From contig JAHNUO010000042.1 of assembly GCA_019787685.1 (NCBI GenBank), positions 62,001 through 126,000 on the forward strand: a DNA stretch of 64,000 nucleotides, in the 5' to 3' direction. Every line of letters starts with the position of its first letter. The stretch's first letter is position 1. This DNA is from Chiua virens. Lineage: Eukaryota; Basidiomycota; Agaricomycetes; Boletales; Boletaceae. The translations under genes were made by a program, and so were the position numbers. Shown here piece by piece: positions 34,269-46,158 of this stretch. Below the pieces are notes generated by a model, which saw only the letters and a list, made by a program, of their open reading frames with translations, was not told the origin of the DNA and did not search any database.

Positions 34269-35102
34269 ATGCCAGACCATGCTCCTATGCCCACCCACCC
34301 AGTTCCCCAAATCAACAATGCTTCTCCTTGGTACCAACAGCCACCATTGCCGCCCTGGGCACCTCACCACTATGTATGGACATATCCGACTGGCCACTTG
34401 GCTTGGAGCCCCCACCCTCAACCCACCCCATCCATCCCTCAGCCACTGAGTCCCTGGGCAGCCATCTCTCTCACTGGTGGTCATCCGCTGCCCGGTACAA
34501 TGCCCCAATGGACGCCAGGAACGTGGCCTCCGCTCGACTGGGCCCGCGACGTCCCCATCCGGCTCGCGCCATACATTATCCCGAACCCTAACAATGCTCA
34601 TCTACCCTTGATCGACTGGAACGTCACCAAGCACCCCTCCACAGCCAAACGCCTGACGCCCAATCACGTCGTCGTCGCCATGGAGAACATCTTGGGAGAC
34701 CATGTCACCCATACCGACGCACACACGATTGTCGTCACGTGCGACGTCGGCCACATGTCGACGCTCTGGGGACCTATCGTTGTCGATCAGAGCACGCCGG
34801 TGACGCTGCGCAACCTGTTCGACGCTATTTATCAGTACTTTCAGGTTCCGTTGACGTACCCGGAGGTGGAATACATTTTCAAGTTGAATCCGAGCAATTA
34901 TTGGCGCATGACGGATGCGTATCGTATACGGTGTCGGGAAAGCGCCGCCCTTCCTGGGTGGGAGGCGAAGCAAGGGTATCGGAGGGCGGACGTGTTGGGT
35001 GATCGCAGGCATTGGTGGGGTGTGTGGATATCGTCACGTCACGGCCGTTGGTGGCTTAACCTGGGGCTCGTGAACCCACCGCACCGAGGACCTTTGCACT
35101 AA
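34269..35102 (+). CDS. DUF6699-domain protein, copy 3
   Basis: From ATG at 34269 the frame gives 277 residues. Residues 1-100 are Pro/Trp/His-rich. The domain follows: RLAPYII...HLPLIDWNVTKHP near 100, HTIVVTCDVGHMSTLWGPIVV, VTLRNLFDAIYQYFQVPLTYPEVEYI, a TDAYRIRC helix, and QGYRRADVLGDRRHWWGV where the other copies have GVKR(V/I)D. This is the most diverged member by eye. Single exon; no signal peptide. Confidence 0.75.
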   Translation: MPDHAPMPTHPVPQINNASPWYQQPPLPPWAPHHYVWTYPTGHLAWSPHPQPTPSIPQPLSPWAAISLTGGHPLPGTMPQWTPGTWPPLDWARDVPIRLAPYIIPNPNNAHLPLIDWNVTKHPSTAKRLTPNHVVVAMENILGDHVTHTDAHTIVVTCDVGHMSTLWGPIVVDQSTPVTLRNLFDAIYQYFQVPLTYPEVEYIFKLNPSNYWRMTDAYRIRCRESAALPGWEAKQGYRRADVLGDRRHWWGVWISSRHGRWWLNLGLVNPPHRGPLH

Positions 35103-36195
35103 GTGGTCATTCTTATTCTCTTTCAAATCCGGGCTCGTTCTTTCACTTTACACTCATTTTTTGGAGACGATGAATGATGGGCCACGCCGAGAGGACTGAC
35201 CACGTCGCGCTCTTTAGGATCATCGGAATAACTTGTAGCTAATAGTCTTTTCAATTTTGAGCTTCATATCTACCGTAGTTCTTAGTTCTACTCTAATCTC
35301 GCGTGGTGATACGGGAGCCATACACGTTGCTCTCCACGGACCAGTCACACGCGACCAACACATACTAAGAAGTCAACGTTTAATATACTCCCACTATTCG
35401 ATACTTCTCTGATTGGTTGATCCTGTCCCTGGTAAAAAGAGTGAGTTCCTATGCTATAGATGGATCCTACTTTGTGCGGACACAAGACGGTCGATCGACG
35501 ATCACCAACACACCATAAACGGTTAGTACCCTCGCCATGCTACTCTTTGAGAGTTATAAAGCTGAGAAACCTCGGTCGAACCAAAAATATCTCCGTTCTT
35601 GAAGGCACCATCGCCGTCGGAAAGCCAGACACAGATAACACTACTAACTCGTGTCTGGCATTCTGATGGGGCTGGGAGGCAGACAAATATGCTGTGGCAA
35701 ACCAGGCATAGAGAATTGAAGGTATCCTCCAAGTTCATATGACTTTGAAGCTGGTTTTTGCATAGGATTTAGGCCTGGAGCATAGAGAACCTGAGTCAGC
35801 CGGAAGTGGGTTGGGGTCCATAAAGGTCCCGTTTCTGAACAGTAGGCGGGGTAGTGCCGGAAGCCAACTTTTCGGTGGCCAAGGCCTGAGCAGCCAGGAT
35901 TGCTGCAGCAGGCTCCTCGATGTGTCGCCCGATCACCACTCCACTCACGATTCCTAGAGCGAAGTGTTCATGTTTATACCGGATACCTGATATCGCAAAG
36001 AACCAACGATATTATTTGACCAGCGAAAAGACGTACGGAAAGAGATTACGGGTTGCAATGGGTATGGAATGTTGGCTTCAAAGTCGTAGAAGTATAGTTA
36101 CTGTCTACCACCTGGGGCCTATGAAACGTTAGTACCTTAAATAACTCGCCGACTACAAGCGACGTACTTTATTTTCTGTGTGCTGATAACCTGAA
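35103..36195. other. Intergenic stretch between converging genes
   Basis: No supported coding region. It receives the 3' ends of the DUF6699 gene (+) and the FAD oxidase gene (-). Confidence 0.45.
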
Positions 36196-38210
36196 TTACA
36201 GCTTGAAACCGCCAGCCAGACCCATTACATTATCCGGATCCACCGCCGCTTTGATAGCCTGTAATCTCGGTAGATTGGCACCATACAAGTCAACCGGTGG
36301 CGTGTCGAAAATAGCATAGTTAGGGTAAAGAGCCGCATTGGCGATGTCAGTCTGACCAGCGTCGATCGCAGCCCCCCGTAATGTACGCGCACTGGTCCTA
36401 ACCGCGTCTTGGATGGCATGGTCGGAATCCGGCAAGAGCCACGAATAATAGATGTTGAGCGGCATAAAACCCTGCGAACGAGAAGGCGGATATGCGGATG
36501 GCGTCGTATTATGGCCGAGAAGCGTTGGAAGGAAGATCTCCACTTCATAGGTGATAAATATCGTAGGTTCCAGGAGGAGATGGTCTCCCCAATACTGAAG
36601 CAGAGTAATCAGGTACTTGCACTTGTGATAAGAGGGGTGCGATGAACTCACGCGGGTCTCATTGATGATCGCTTGCAGCAAGGAAAGGGGATATTGGGTT
36701 GCAGAGATTGTGTGAAAGACACCACTGTGAAGACATTGACCGATGATCAACTGTGGCAGGAGATATTTTCTTACCGCGTCTCAGAGGTAAGATTTAGAGG
36801 TAACGACCGCACAAACGACAGGTAGGAACGAGTATGAACATCCTGAGTCAGTGAGGGAATCGCAAGGAATTCGTCGAAAATTCCAACAGGTGGTATTGGC
36901 GCATCGTAGAAAAGAACCTCGGTCACGCCCAACTATATGGCATGAATAAGTGACAAGCTTCGATAGAATATACCCAAAGCCTCACCTGCCCGAGCAAATA
37001 GACATATCCTGTAACTACCACAGCCTTCGGGTCCTGAGAGCTGACTGCGAAGTTGGTCGTCGCCAGGTTGACCTGGTCCAAGACATCCGCAGTGTAGGTT
37101 ATTAGACCCCCCTTGATACATGTATCAGAAAATCTGTATAAAACAAGAAATGAAAGCATACATACCCAAACTTGGGTCTGCGGGAATGTTTTCAATGTAA
37201 ACTTAGTCACAATCCCCTAAAGAATGGATCAATGGCGAGTCTTCACGGAATAGTTCCACGTACAAAATTGTTCAAGCCACCCTACACACCGATTAGTGAC
37301 ATTTCTAATTCGAATTGGAGAACGACGTACTTTGAGTGCGAAGAAAAGATCAGGACTCGAGGTCTGGGAGACGTTGATGACTGTCCCATTGGGCATAACC
37401 AACTCAAAAGCTTGAACAGTGTCGATGGTCAGTCCATACTGGTTTGTAAGCCAAGAGTAACCTGTTAATCTATGTTGGGTTATTGCAAACCGTACACGCC
37501 GGAACTTCGAACGCACCTCCACCAAGTGTAAGGCCAGCGACACCCACACCAGATATTCGCCCTCCCACAACGTTCATTCCATGCGGTTCAAGTACCGCAT
37601 AAACATCATCCCAGATCAAACCCGCTCCGATCGTTACTGTTTGAGCCACGGAATCGTAGACAATCTCAGAGAACCTCGACATCGCGATATGGACTCCCTC
37701 AGTTGACGAAAATCCTGGATTAGTGGCGTGACCACCGCCTTTGATCTAAAATGATATATTAATCATTAAAATCGATTCTGATGTTAATGAAACGAACCGC
37801 AAACGGAGTTTGTGTCCGACCGATAATTTGCAACTGGAAAGTAATCTCCATAACTAAAGACACGGGTGAAGTGTACGTACTCACTGCAATGCTAATATCC
37901 TCCACCGTACCAGGCTCAAACGAGCATGCCGCAACTTGAGTGCTTGAAGATGCCCAGTGGCTGATGTCTTCCTCATACTTAAGCGATCCTACAAGCAGTT
38001 ACGTCTTTGAGCACCAATTTAGATAGAAATATGAGTGAACGGACCAGTATCGTAGACGTCGGATGCGGAAGATGTAGAGACTGCAATTTCTTGACACGTC
38101 TCTTTGAAAGAGTAACGGGAATGGAATCCCTCCGTACTCCAAGTGGATGAGGATCCGATTGCGCTTCCCAAGACCGCCATCGTGACGAACGGCAAAACGG
38201 CACGAATCAT
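36196..38210 (-). CDS. Secreted FAD-linked oxidoreductase, berberine-bridge (BBE) type
   Basis: Eleven exons can be traced from ATG at 38210 to TAA at 36196, with in-phase introns of about 45-110 nt. MIRAVLPFVTMAVLGSAIGS is a signal peptide. The PCMH-type FAD domain shows PFA|IKGGGHATNPGFSS (the His is the usual flavin attachment site), VTIGAGLIWDDVYAVLEPHGMNVVGGR, GVGVAGLTLGGGYSWLTNQYG, and DLFFALKGGLNNFGIVTKFTL. The C-terminal BBE part has YYSWLLPDSDHAIQDA and YPNYAIFDTPPVDLYGANLPRLQAIKAAVDPDNV. Such enzymes oxidise sugars, alkaloids or other small molecules outside the cell; the substrate cannot be told. No secretion-retention signal. Lone gene, no cluster. Confidence 0.85.
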
Positions 38211-39873
38211 CGCTGCTCAGAAATTGGAGACCGGAAGGTTCAACTGTCTCGATTGTTAGAAGAATTGCTTAAAAACATGTCACGCTATAGTTCGGGTGCC
38301 TTGAGAAGCATTGAGTTAGCCCTTACGAACACTTTGACAACTTGTCAAACTCGAACAAAGACAAAGGTTGCGTACCGTTACCACTGACTTGCACCATTTT
38401 CGAAGCCGAGAAAGAGGGATGTCGTTTTTGAAACGTGGGCGACCTGAAGCTTGAAGATGCTTCGGGTATGATAGCTACACCAAGTTGAACTTGACCGAGC
38501 GCCAGTGCAGTGCTTACATAATCGCATAATGGAACTTTAGATAGACAATGCAAAGAGGAATTGGTTCACCCCATAAGTTGATCCATTATTAATATATTGA
38601 CCTTGTGTAGATGTTTGCTTGGCTTGCCTCTAGGTTTGTAAGGCGCCGATCCGCTGTTCAAGGTCCATTTCTCACTTCGACCTACGATGGTGCTTCGCCA
38701 ACTTGACAGTTTTCTTTTCCAATCCTGTAGACGGGGGCAAATCCGGAGGACATACCTTGTTCATGTTCCCTGGTGATTTGACTGACGTCACCTTTCGTGA
38801 CCCGTTTTTCATCCTTAATCAGTAAGTGAATGCTATCACTTACGTCCGATTCTGATGGAACTTCTGATTTCGTTAAACGGGCGCAATTCCGCACTTGTCA
38901 GTGCACAGGCCATTCAAGGGACCAGCTGACTCGGACCAGGTGACTGTGTATGACTTCAATGAAGGACCCCCGACTCAAAGCTCGGACCTGGATCGTTTCA
39001 GACAGTTTTAGACTTGACTTTCGAGTGTTGTCAACTTTCCGACTCAACATTCCTCGCAGCTTGCGGTATGCCACGCTCATCGAGCTCTTGTTCTTTTATG
39101 CCCAATCGTAATGGACTATGACATAGTAGATGTTGGAGCAGGGGTTCCAGATGCCGCTCAGAAAAGACACTGCATAAGACAAGCGATTAATGTTCAGAAA
39201 CATCGCCCACAGACGAAGTACTATCGCGGCTTTCTTCTGTGGGTCAACGGCCATCCATGTTTCAGATCAATTTGTGATCACGGGTGCCAGACCAGCCAGA
39301 AATTGCTTAGATTCTGACAGGCTCAGTTGACAACTTGGCGTCGGAGGTCAATAATTCACCGGTGGGAAATTTCCCGGTATCAGGATTCATGTCAATAATA
39401 TTTGAATCGAGGACTCTTCGAAATTCGGCGCTACTAAGCTAGCAGGTCACCCCTACCGACCGCAGTGCGTCTGATAGTAATAAAGTTCTACAAGTTCTAA
39501 CACAGCAATACAATATTTACTGGTTGCTGCGGCAGGCTCTGGTTGGCTGCCAACTTACTGGTGAGTCATTGCTTTCTTTGGCGGTCTGTCCCGCAGCTTG
39601 GTGTTTGGCAAGATCTGAGCTCTAATGACCTTTGTTTTGAACCTGGTACATAGCCGCTGTGCCTGTCACTTCCCTCCGAGGGCCAAGAGGAAATTCTAGC
39701 GGGACGTTGCAGTTGTTTTCCATTGCGGCTGTGAGAGGTATGTTAGTCCAGGCTGTGTACATATGACTCTTCGATGACGACGGCGCCGGCATTGAAAGCT
39801 GTGCGCCTATCATCCAGATATAACCTACGGCGTTATCTCGTCTCCCCATAAACGACCCCGATAATCAACCACC
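38211..39873. other. Intergenic stretch between diverging genes
   Basis: Only frames under 80 codons. The last ~100 bp are the likely leader of DUF6699 copy 4; the first ~200 bp the promoter of the oxidase. Confidence 0.45.
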
Positions 39874-40746
39874 ATGTCTGGTCCATATGTCTATACCCCC
39901 TCGGCTTTCGAGCCCACCCCATATCTCGGGTACGGAGCGTACACGCAACGTTCACCTTTCATCCCTCCCACATCACTGTATCCAGCCTCCCCTTATCCCC
40001 CAGCATCACCGTATCTTAGGCCTATTTCACCTCAGGGTGTTCACGTCGATGACCCCTACTGGAGTCCTCCCCGTGCCCGCAGACCATCCTGGCATGGCGG
40101 GAGGCCAGCCAGCCCATTCCTTTCAACCCCGCCCTCACCAAGCCACCACAGGAGACGATCCTTTGGCGGGGGTTATCAGTCATGGGAACCATCTTCCCCG
40201 TGGACCTCCAGCGCCTCCCACTTCCAGATCCACCCCCTCCTAAACGGGGAAGCACCCCGCACGGACTTCTACTTTGATCTCTCCTTGCCAACCTTCTCTC
40301 CCTTCCGATGGGTTGGCCCTGGACAAACTACCATGATCACCGCACACGAGCTTGACGAGCCAGCAACGTACCCGTCGACCTCACGGATGCGCGTCTCCCA
40401 CGATGTCATTCCGCAGTGGCCCGTTGACTTGCAGTACCATTATGACGGATATGCCGTCCCTACCGTGTTACCTCCGATCCGGCTCGGCGATGTCCTCTAC
40501 ATGATCCACTCGTCGCTTCACAGACAGGTCACACATCAGGACTGGGCTCGGCTCAGCATGTCTGAGCAGACTGCCATCGCGCGTGCGTACACTCGGAGAT
40601 GCCACAGTGCGCCATCGTCGGCAGAGGTGCAGGCAAGCCAAGGGGTCAAGCGAATCGATTATCTGTTGGAAAAACGTATTTTCAGAGGGTTGATCAGAAC
40701 GCACGATGAGGATGGCTTCTACCACTGGAAACTGATTACTGTTTGA
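39874..40746 (+). CDS. DUF6699-domain protein, copy 4
   Basis: Single exon of 290 residues, ATG in CAACCACCATG. Residues 1-115 are Pro/Ser/Tyr-rich (repeated PASPY and PTSLYP motifs). The domain starts at FQIHPLLNGEAPRTDFYFDLSLPTF near 122, then WPVDLQYHYDGYAVP, RLGDVLYMIHSSLHRQV, IARAYTRRC and QGVKRIDYLLEKRIFRGLI near 260. No signal peptide. Function unknown. Confidence 0.85.
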   Translation: MSGPYVYTPSAFEPTPYLGYGAYTQRSPFIPPTSLYPASPYPPASPYLRPISPQGVHVDDPYWSPPRARRPSWHGGRPASPFLSTPPSPSHHRRRSFGGGYQSWEPSSPWTSSASHFQIHPLLNGEAPRTDFYFDLSLPTFSPFRWVGPGQTTMITAHELDEPATYPSTSRMRVSHDVIPQWPVDLQYHYDGYAVPTVLPPIRLGDVLYMIHSSLHRQVTHQDWARLSMSEQTAIARAYTRRCHSAPSSAEVQASQGVKRIDYLLEKRIFRGLIRTHDEDGFYHWKLITV

Positions 40747-41374
40747 AGGCTTGACGACGGTCGATATCCCTGGTTATGTATGATATCTTCCTCGTGATAG
40801 ACGATAAGTACTTCGATGGATTATGCCGTACTTACATGCTACCCTGACCTTGGCGTTCTCATTGTATTATACCCCGAGCCCTGACATGTGTGTATGTAGT
40901 GTGCCTTGAAACAAAATGGATGATTACATATCACCCCCATCCTCACGACGATTCGTAGCGAGCCGACGGTGTATATGCGGCATTCGTCCCTGTAGTAATA
41001 AAAAGTAGTAGGGGTCCGTAGGAACGATCATTTGACATGCAAAAAAATCGTGACATTCATACTCAAGAAATTATGGACCACGATGCTACCCTATATGCAT
41101 TAGAATAGGATAGGCACGTAAGGAGAATAATTCCAAATGAACTATACCTAATAGTAGATGCTGTCGCTTATCCGAGTCAGTAGCAGGAAATATTACAGCT
41201 CAAGACAAGTCCCCACTTCATCCATCAAGAAGCCGATGAACTGCGAGGATCGTGGAATCCCTCAGCAATACGCAGCTTGAAAGTCAAAGTTTGCATCGCG
41301 AATGCCTTGCACGTAACCATGTTCTGAACACCACAAAACGGAAGATCAACTCAAGACCTTGATCGAACCACATA
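40747..41374. other. Intergenic stretch between converging genes
   Basis: No coding signal; A/T-rich 3' flanks with AATAAA-like runs. Confidence 0.45.
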
Positions 41375-43096
41375 TCATGCCTTACCATATTCCCAAAGGT
41401 TGTTGCCAAACCCGTTCTCCACGCCGTGGTCATGCGCCCTTTTCTTCTTCCACGGACCCTGGAATCCGAGTTCAGAAACCACACGGTGGATTGCAACGTT
41501 GTGCAGAAGAAACAGGTAAGCATCTTCCCAGCCCTGGTCGTAACCCTTATTGAAACGCCAGTGTTCATAGTGTCCCGGGTACTGGGCCCAATAGGAAGTA
41601 TGTTGACCTTCAGAACCACATCAGAGAAGCAGGCTGCGAAGGATCCAAAATTGGATTTACCGATGGCTCGACCCAACGCGGCGGCCTTTCTGCCCACTCG
41701 ATCTGGGTCGGCTGCGGGAGCGTTCCGAATCGGATACACGCCGACACGATCCGGAAAAACGCCCGCCTCCACCGCGTCTCTGAATGACCACCCTTGATCG
41801 CCACGATGTTCCTTCTTGTACGTCCAGAAAAACCATCCCGCACAATTCTGTTCAAAGAGAGCAAGCTGTGCAGCGATGTATCGCGCTCGTTCTTCCCGTT
41901 GATCGATGGGACCTTGCAGGGAACCAGGATTCAGCGCGCCAGACCATTCTCCCACCACGAGCGCACCCCCGGCACTCTCAAGGATACTAGCCACACGTGC
42001 AAACGTTTGCGGCGTAGGTGAATTAGGGTCCATAAGCGACATCGAATGGTGTGCGGCTGGCGTCGAGATATCGCCCTGCGTGAAACAACGATAGAGATGG
42101 TGGTCTAGACAGATCGGCGCGGACTCGGATAGTGATTTGACAAAGTGGGCATAGTCGTCAGACATCCAGCAATCGGATATGTAAATGGGTAAACCAGGAT
42201 CGAGTGTGCGCAATTCCCTTATCGCTCTTCCATACCAGTTCTTCAACGTGGAGTGGGATGATGGCTTGGGCTCATTGAGCAACTCAATTCCAATGATATT
42301 GGTGATCGGTGGTTTGCACTCCGAGCGTAGCGACCGAAAGGCAATTAGTAAGGTGCGAAGGACTCGGACAGTAAGTTCTAGATTGGCTCGGGTGGTGAAG
42401 AGTACCGTAGAGGAAGAAGTTCCTGAATGCGAATCTTGATTCTGTTTCCCGGGAGCAGCGTGCAAATCTGTATGTTGCATTAGGAAGTCGGAAGGAAAAA
42501 AGAATGTCGCAAACCAAACAGAACGCCGATTCCATAAAGCTGCGCGGTTTCCACTGTTCGCACCAGTCGAATCCAAGCACCCTCGAATACATCGTCGAGA
42601 CCATGGAAATCTGTCCCGACGAGTAGAGTGCGATCGAGGCTGAACAAATGATAATAACCAATCTGTATGCGTGATCCAGCGGAAGTACACCGATGGGGGA
42701 GGACAGAGCGTACTGGGATCCGCACTGCGTTTATACCCCTGATAGCAAGCCATTCGAAATCTTTGTTTGTAATCCACGTATCCCAATGGCGCTCCAGAAC
42801 TTCCTTCGCGCGAGGGCACTTGGCGACGTCCAAGTCGCTCTGGCGGGGAGGCACCGCCTGCGCAAACGGTGTCTCTGTAATCCACGGCTCCAGGACAAAC
42901 CAGGATCCTATCCACTCAGTGATCGAGTAATGTGCAAAGGTCTGCATGCAGACTACTTACCAAGGTTGACACCCCTCTGCTTTCGATAACGATAAATCTG
43001 TTCGTCGGCAACGTCGCCGAACTCCATTGATGTGCCTGGCTGTGATGGGCCGGTATGCTTAACCTTGTTCAGAAATTTTCCAAGCAATGCGCTCAT
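41375..43096 (-). CDS. GH5 exo-beta-1,3-glucanase-like glycoside hydrolase
   Basis: Exons 43096-42961, 42907-42714, 42662-42515, 42467-41661 and 41607-41375 give 505 residues with consistent phases. The order RGVNLGSWFVLEPWITE, NAVRIPIGYYHL, VLFDLHAAPGKQN, IIGIELLNEPKP (acid/base Glu near 230) and VVGEWSGAL (nucleophile Glu near 340) is typical of fungal GH5 exo-1,3-glucanases. The end (GQHTSYWAQYPGHYEHWRF, GWEDAYLFLLHN, VSELGFQGPWKKKRA) is the usual C-terminal part and is only reached after splicing of the last intron. MSALLGKFLNKVKHTG at the start is not a signal peptide, so an intracellular or unconventionally secreted enzyme is likely; GH5 relatives act on glucans of the cell wall or of storage. 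Confidence 0.85.
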
Positions 43097-44489
43097 GGCT
43101 TTAGGGACTGTCTGAACAACGGTGGTGAATGTTGTGGAGAGTCGTGTTTGTTCCTATTTGGATCAGAAATCACCGAATGATTCCTGGCACCGAGTCCGTA
43201 TATACTGTTCTCACTTCGAAGCTTGGATTCATTCCATGCCACTAGACTTACGTCGGTCCTCTGTAAAGCATTCTTGCTCCCTTATGCTCTGCTTCAAACA
43301 ACTTCTTCCTGTGTGGTTTACGATCAGATCGCTGTGACATTCGTCAGTTCGGGACGAGCACCCGACAGATTTCAAAGTCGGTCCTACCTCTCACCGGCAG
43401 TAAGCAGTGATGTATGGTTGCCATTGGTTGGTCGCGGGGCAGGCGAATCTGCTACGCAGGTGTGATTGACCACCCAGCGATGTTCCTTGGAAGGCTTCCA
43501 TCTGGTGTGGCGAGAAGACGGGCTGCGCTCAGCGATCGACCAGTAGTAGTAATCATCACTTTCATTTCGGCTAGCTTGTTTAATGACTTCATGCCTCCTG
43601 GTCGCTTGAAGAACCGTACTTACCTTTATTTTCCGCATGCACTGTAGTTATCGCGCCGGAGCGTTGGGTTGTTCTAGGCCGGATTCGCGGTGCAAATAAG
43701 TAATCCCGTTCAAGTTGAACATTGAGGACACGTGTGAGTCATTTCGCTTTCCCCCCGAAATCGTCCAACTGCCACTAGCAGGACACCGATTTTCGCCTGA
43801 CTATGGAAACTCGCACGTTTCATTACCAGTTCCCAACGCAAAGACAACGCCGTCAGAGACTGGCTCATGGAGCGCACGGTGGACTTCACTCACGACAGCC
43901 AGCTCAAACCATGCGAAGTTCGGCGGACCGACAGGGCGGCAATGTTGAGAATATTCCTGGGACTACGCGCCATGACTGTAAATGGCGAACATGCGGTCGC
44001 CATGCGCCGCGTCGGGAATCGATTGCAGGTGATATGATGATCAAAGTTCACCTGCCTCAAGGCAGGCTGGAAACCAAACCCAAAACGCCGATTCAATCAC
44101 GCTTGCCGGACTCGCTTCACGTTTACCTCAGCTGTGCCCCCCGGACCACCCTCCCTCGCCGATATCTGGTCGCATGGCTGCACACGCTTACAGACTACAC
44201 GGACACACCGGACACATCAAGGACGTGATATGATTCGTCTTTCTGCCAACGTTGCCAAATCCAGGCGGGTCGTATCCGCTTATTTTTCTGGGGGTCCTCT
44301 TACTTCAATTCATCGCTCTGGAACACGTCTAGAACCTTCAAGTGATGTTCGTCACAGACCCTGAACTCTTTCTGATCGCGAGTATATAAGTAATCGAATC
44401 CCAACCGCTGGGCCTACATCTTCCACCCAGTGGACTCCATCGACGGTATACGACGCTTCATTCACGACCCACAACGTTCACGACCCATC
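43097..44489. other. Intergenic stretch between diverging genes
   Basis: Frames up to 140 codons (43803-44228) are basic, low in hydrophobic pattern and lack splice partners; I do not call them. Confidence 0.4.
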
Positions 44490-45750
44490 ATGACTTCCTA
44501 CTTGCGCTACATCTTTGGTGGATACTCTCGTGATAACTCCCCATCCCGCGCACAGTCTTCAAAAGCTCATGAGCGTTCTCATTCTCACCCAACGTCAAAT
44601 TATATCTACGCGGCTCCAGGTGTACCCACTTCTCCACCAAGTTCGAAGACCAAGCGCAGCAATAGCTACTCTGCTCGCACCACCACTCCTTCGCCATTGC
44701 GGTACAATGCCTTTGATGCGCAGTCTGGCGAAGTGAGGTACGGGACGTCAGGCAATACGGAGCGATCACCATTGTATCGCCGCGCGAGTTACAAGTCTTC
44801 CGAACATCGTACGTTTTCAAACATACTCATACCTTCCTTACTCACTTATCATATGTCAGTCGCGCATTATGCTATGCCGCGTACCCCTTCCATGACGCCG
44901 TCTGTGTCGTTTGGAGCGTCATCTCGTACGAACTCAAGCTCATCGCTTCTGCCCGGATCCGCGCGTCCTGGTTCATCTGCCGGTAGCTCTTCGCATCACG
45001 TGAGATATGAGCGGCGGCCGTCGTTGAGACATAATCCAGCTTGGCAAGGCAGCATGGCGTCAGCCACTGGGTCTGTGCATTCTCGTAAGTCATGTCATAC
45101 ATGCGTCGACTCACCTATTTTAACTGATCCGCGGACATGTTCCAGACGTAGGCAGCGCCGAACATAGAGTTCCGCATCCCGCTTTGCTGCATATGCATCC
45201 TTTATTCGCGTCGACGCGGCTACACAGTGCACCAATCTCATATGATGTCACGTACACGCCATCTTCGCGTACCGTTCTTGATCGCACGACACATACAGCT
45301 GTTCCTGCGCACACGCTCTCCCAGCCCGCCACTGACCCGCCAACACCGGCTGCTTCGCGTCTAGTGCTCCGCTCTGATAAGTTCCCATGGCCAGTCGTTG
45401 TGGGACCTTCTACCTCAGCCCCTAGCGGGACTGGGTTTTATATTGGGAGTTCTTCAAGCCGATCCAGTCGGTCATCGAATATCACCAATCTAGACCTCCT
45501 CTACGCCCTTCATACGACACTCATGATACGGGTAACGCCACAGGAGTGGGAGGCACTCGGCCATGGCAGTCGTGCGCAACGCAAGGTCACTCGCGGATAC
45601 GAAAAACGGTGCACCAAGATGGGCGGTGGATGGGAAGGCGGTGTCCGTCGTATCGACTGGCTGCATGGAAAGACGAAGCTGATTGGCATCGAGGTGAAGA
45701 AACACGCCAACGGCAATAGCACAGGAAAACTTGTTTTCGGGAAAGCTTAA
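44490..45750 (+). CDS. DUF6699-domain protein, copy 5 (three exons)
   Basis: Exons 44490-44808, 44860-45084 and 45146-45750 give 382 residues. Introns are 51 nt (GTACGT...GTCAG) and 61 nt (GTAAGT...TCCAG); without the second splice the frame closes. Residues 1-185 are Ser/Thr/Tyr/Arg-rich. The domain begins LLHMHPLFASTRLHSAPISYDV near 200, followed by QPATDPPTPAASRLVLRS, FPWPVVV, NLDLLYALHTTLM and GGVRRIDWLHGKTKLIGIEV near 355. A Ser/Gly spacer (IGSSSSRSSRSSN) sits inside the domain, unlike the other copies. Function unknown. Confidence 0.8.
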
Positions 45751-46158
45751 TCGGGAGCGCATTTGATGATACACGCACACTCCTTTGACTCTTATTTTTG
45801 ATATCTGCGACTATTTTTGGTTAGACAGGACGATTTACCTGCGAAAAAAAGGCATGCAGTAGCTAGCGCACATGGTTCGTTAGTGCTGCTCGTGGTGGAT
45901 ATTGGGACTCGTGGTTGTATGGCTATTATAGTTGTGTCGCATGTATTCGCTCTATCTTAATCTTAAAGAATTCACGATCGTCTTGGTCTGCCAAGAAAAT
46001 ATTCATCTGAGCGAAGTAAATACACGTGACCACAGACGCGCACGCCGCGTAAAGATAAACACAACTGCCCTACACCACATTCAACTGCCCCGCCGGACTG
46101 TCCTTGCAGAGCACTGGCAGACACGTCTAACTTCTTTATTCGACACTCATTTTGTGAA
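45751..46158. other. Short intergenic stretch
   Basis: No coding signal; probable promoter of the secreted protein gene. Confidence 0.45.

Noticed and set aside
43803..44228. 141-codon + frame upstream of DUF6699 copy 5
   Set aside because: Basic, disordered composition without splice partners or family motif; not better than chance in a GC-balanced spacer.
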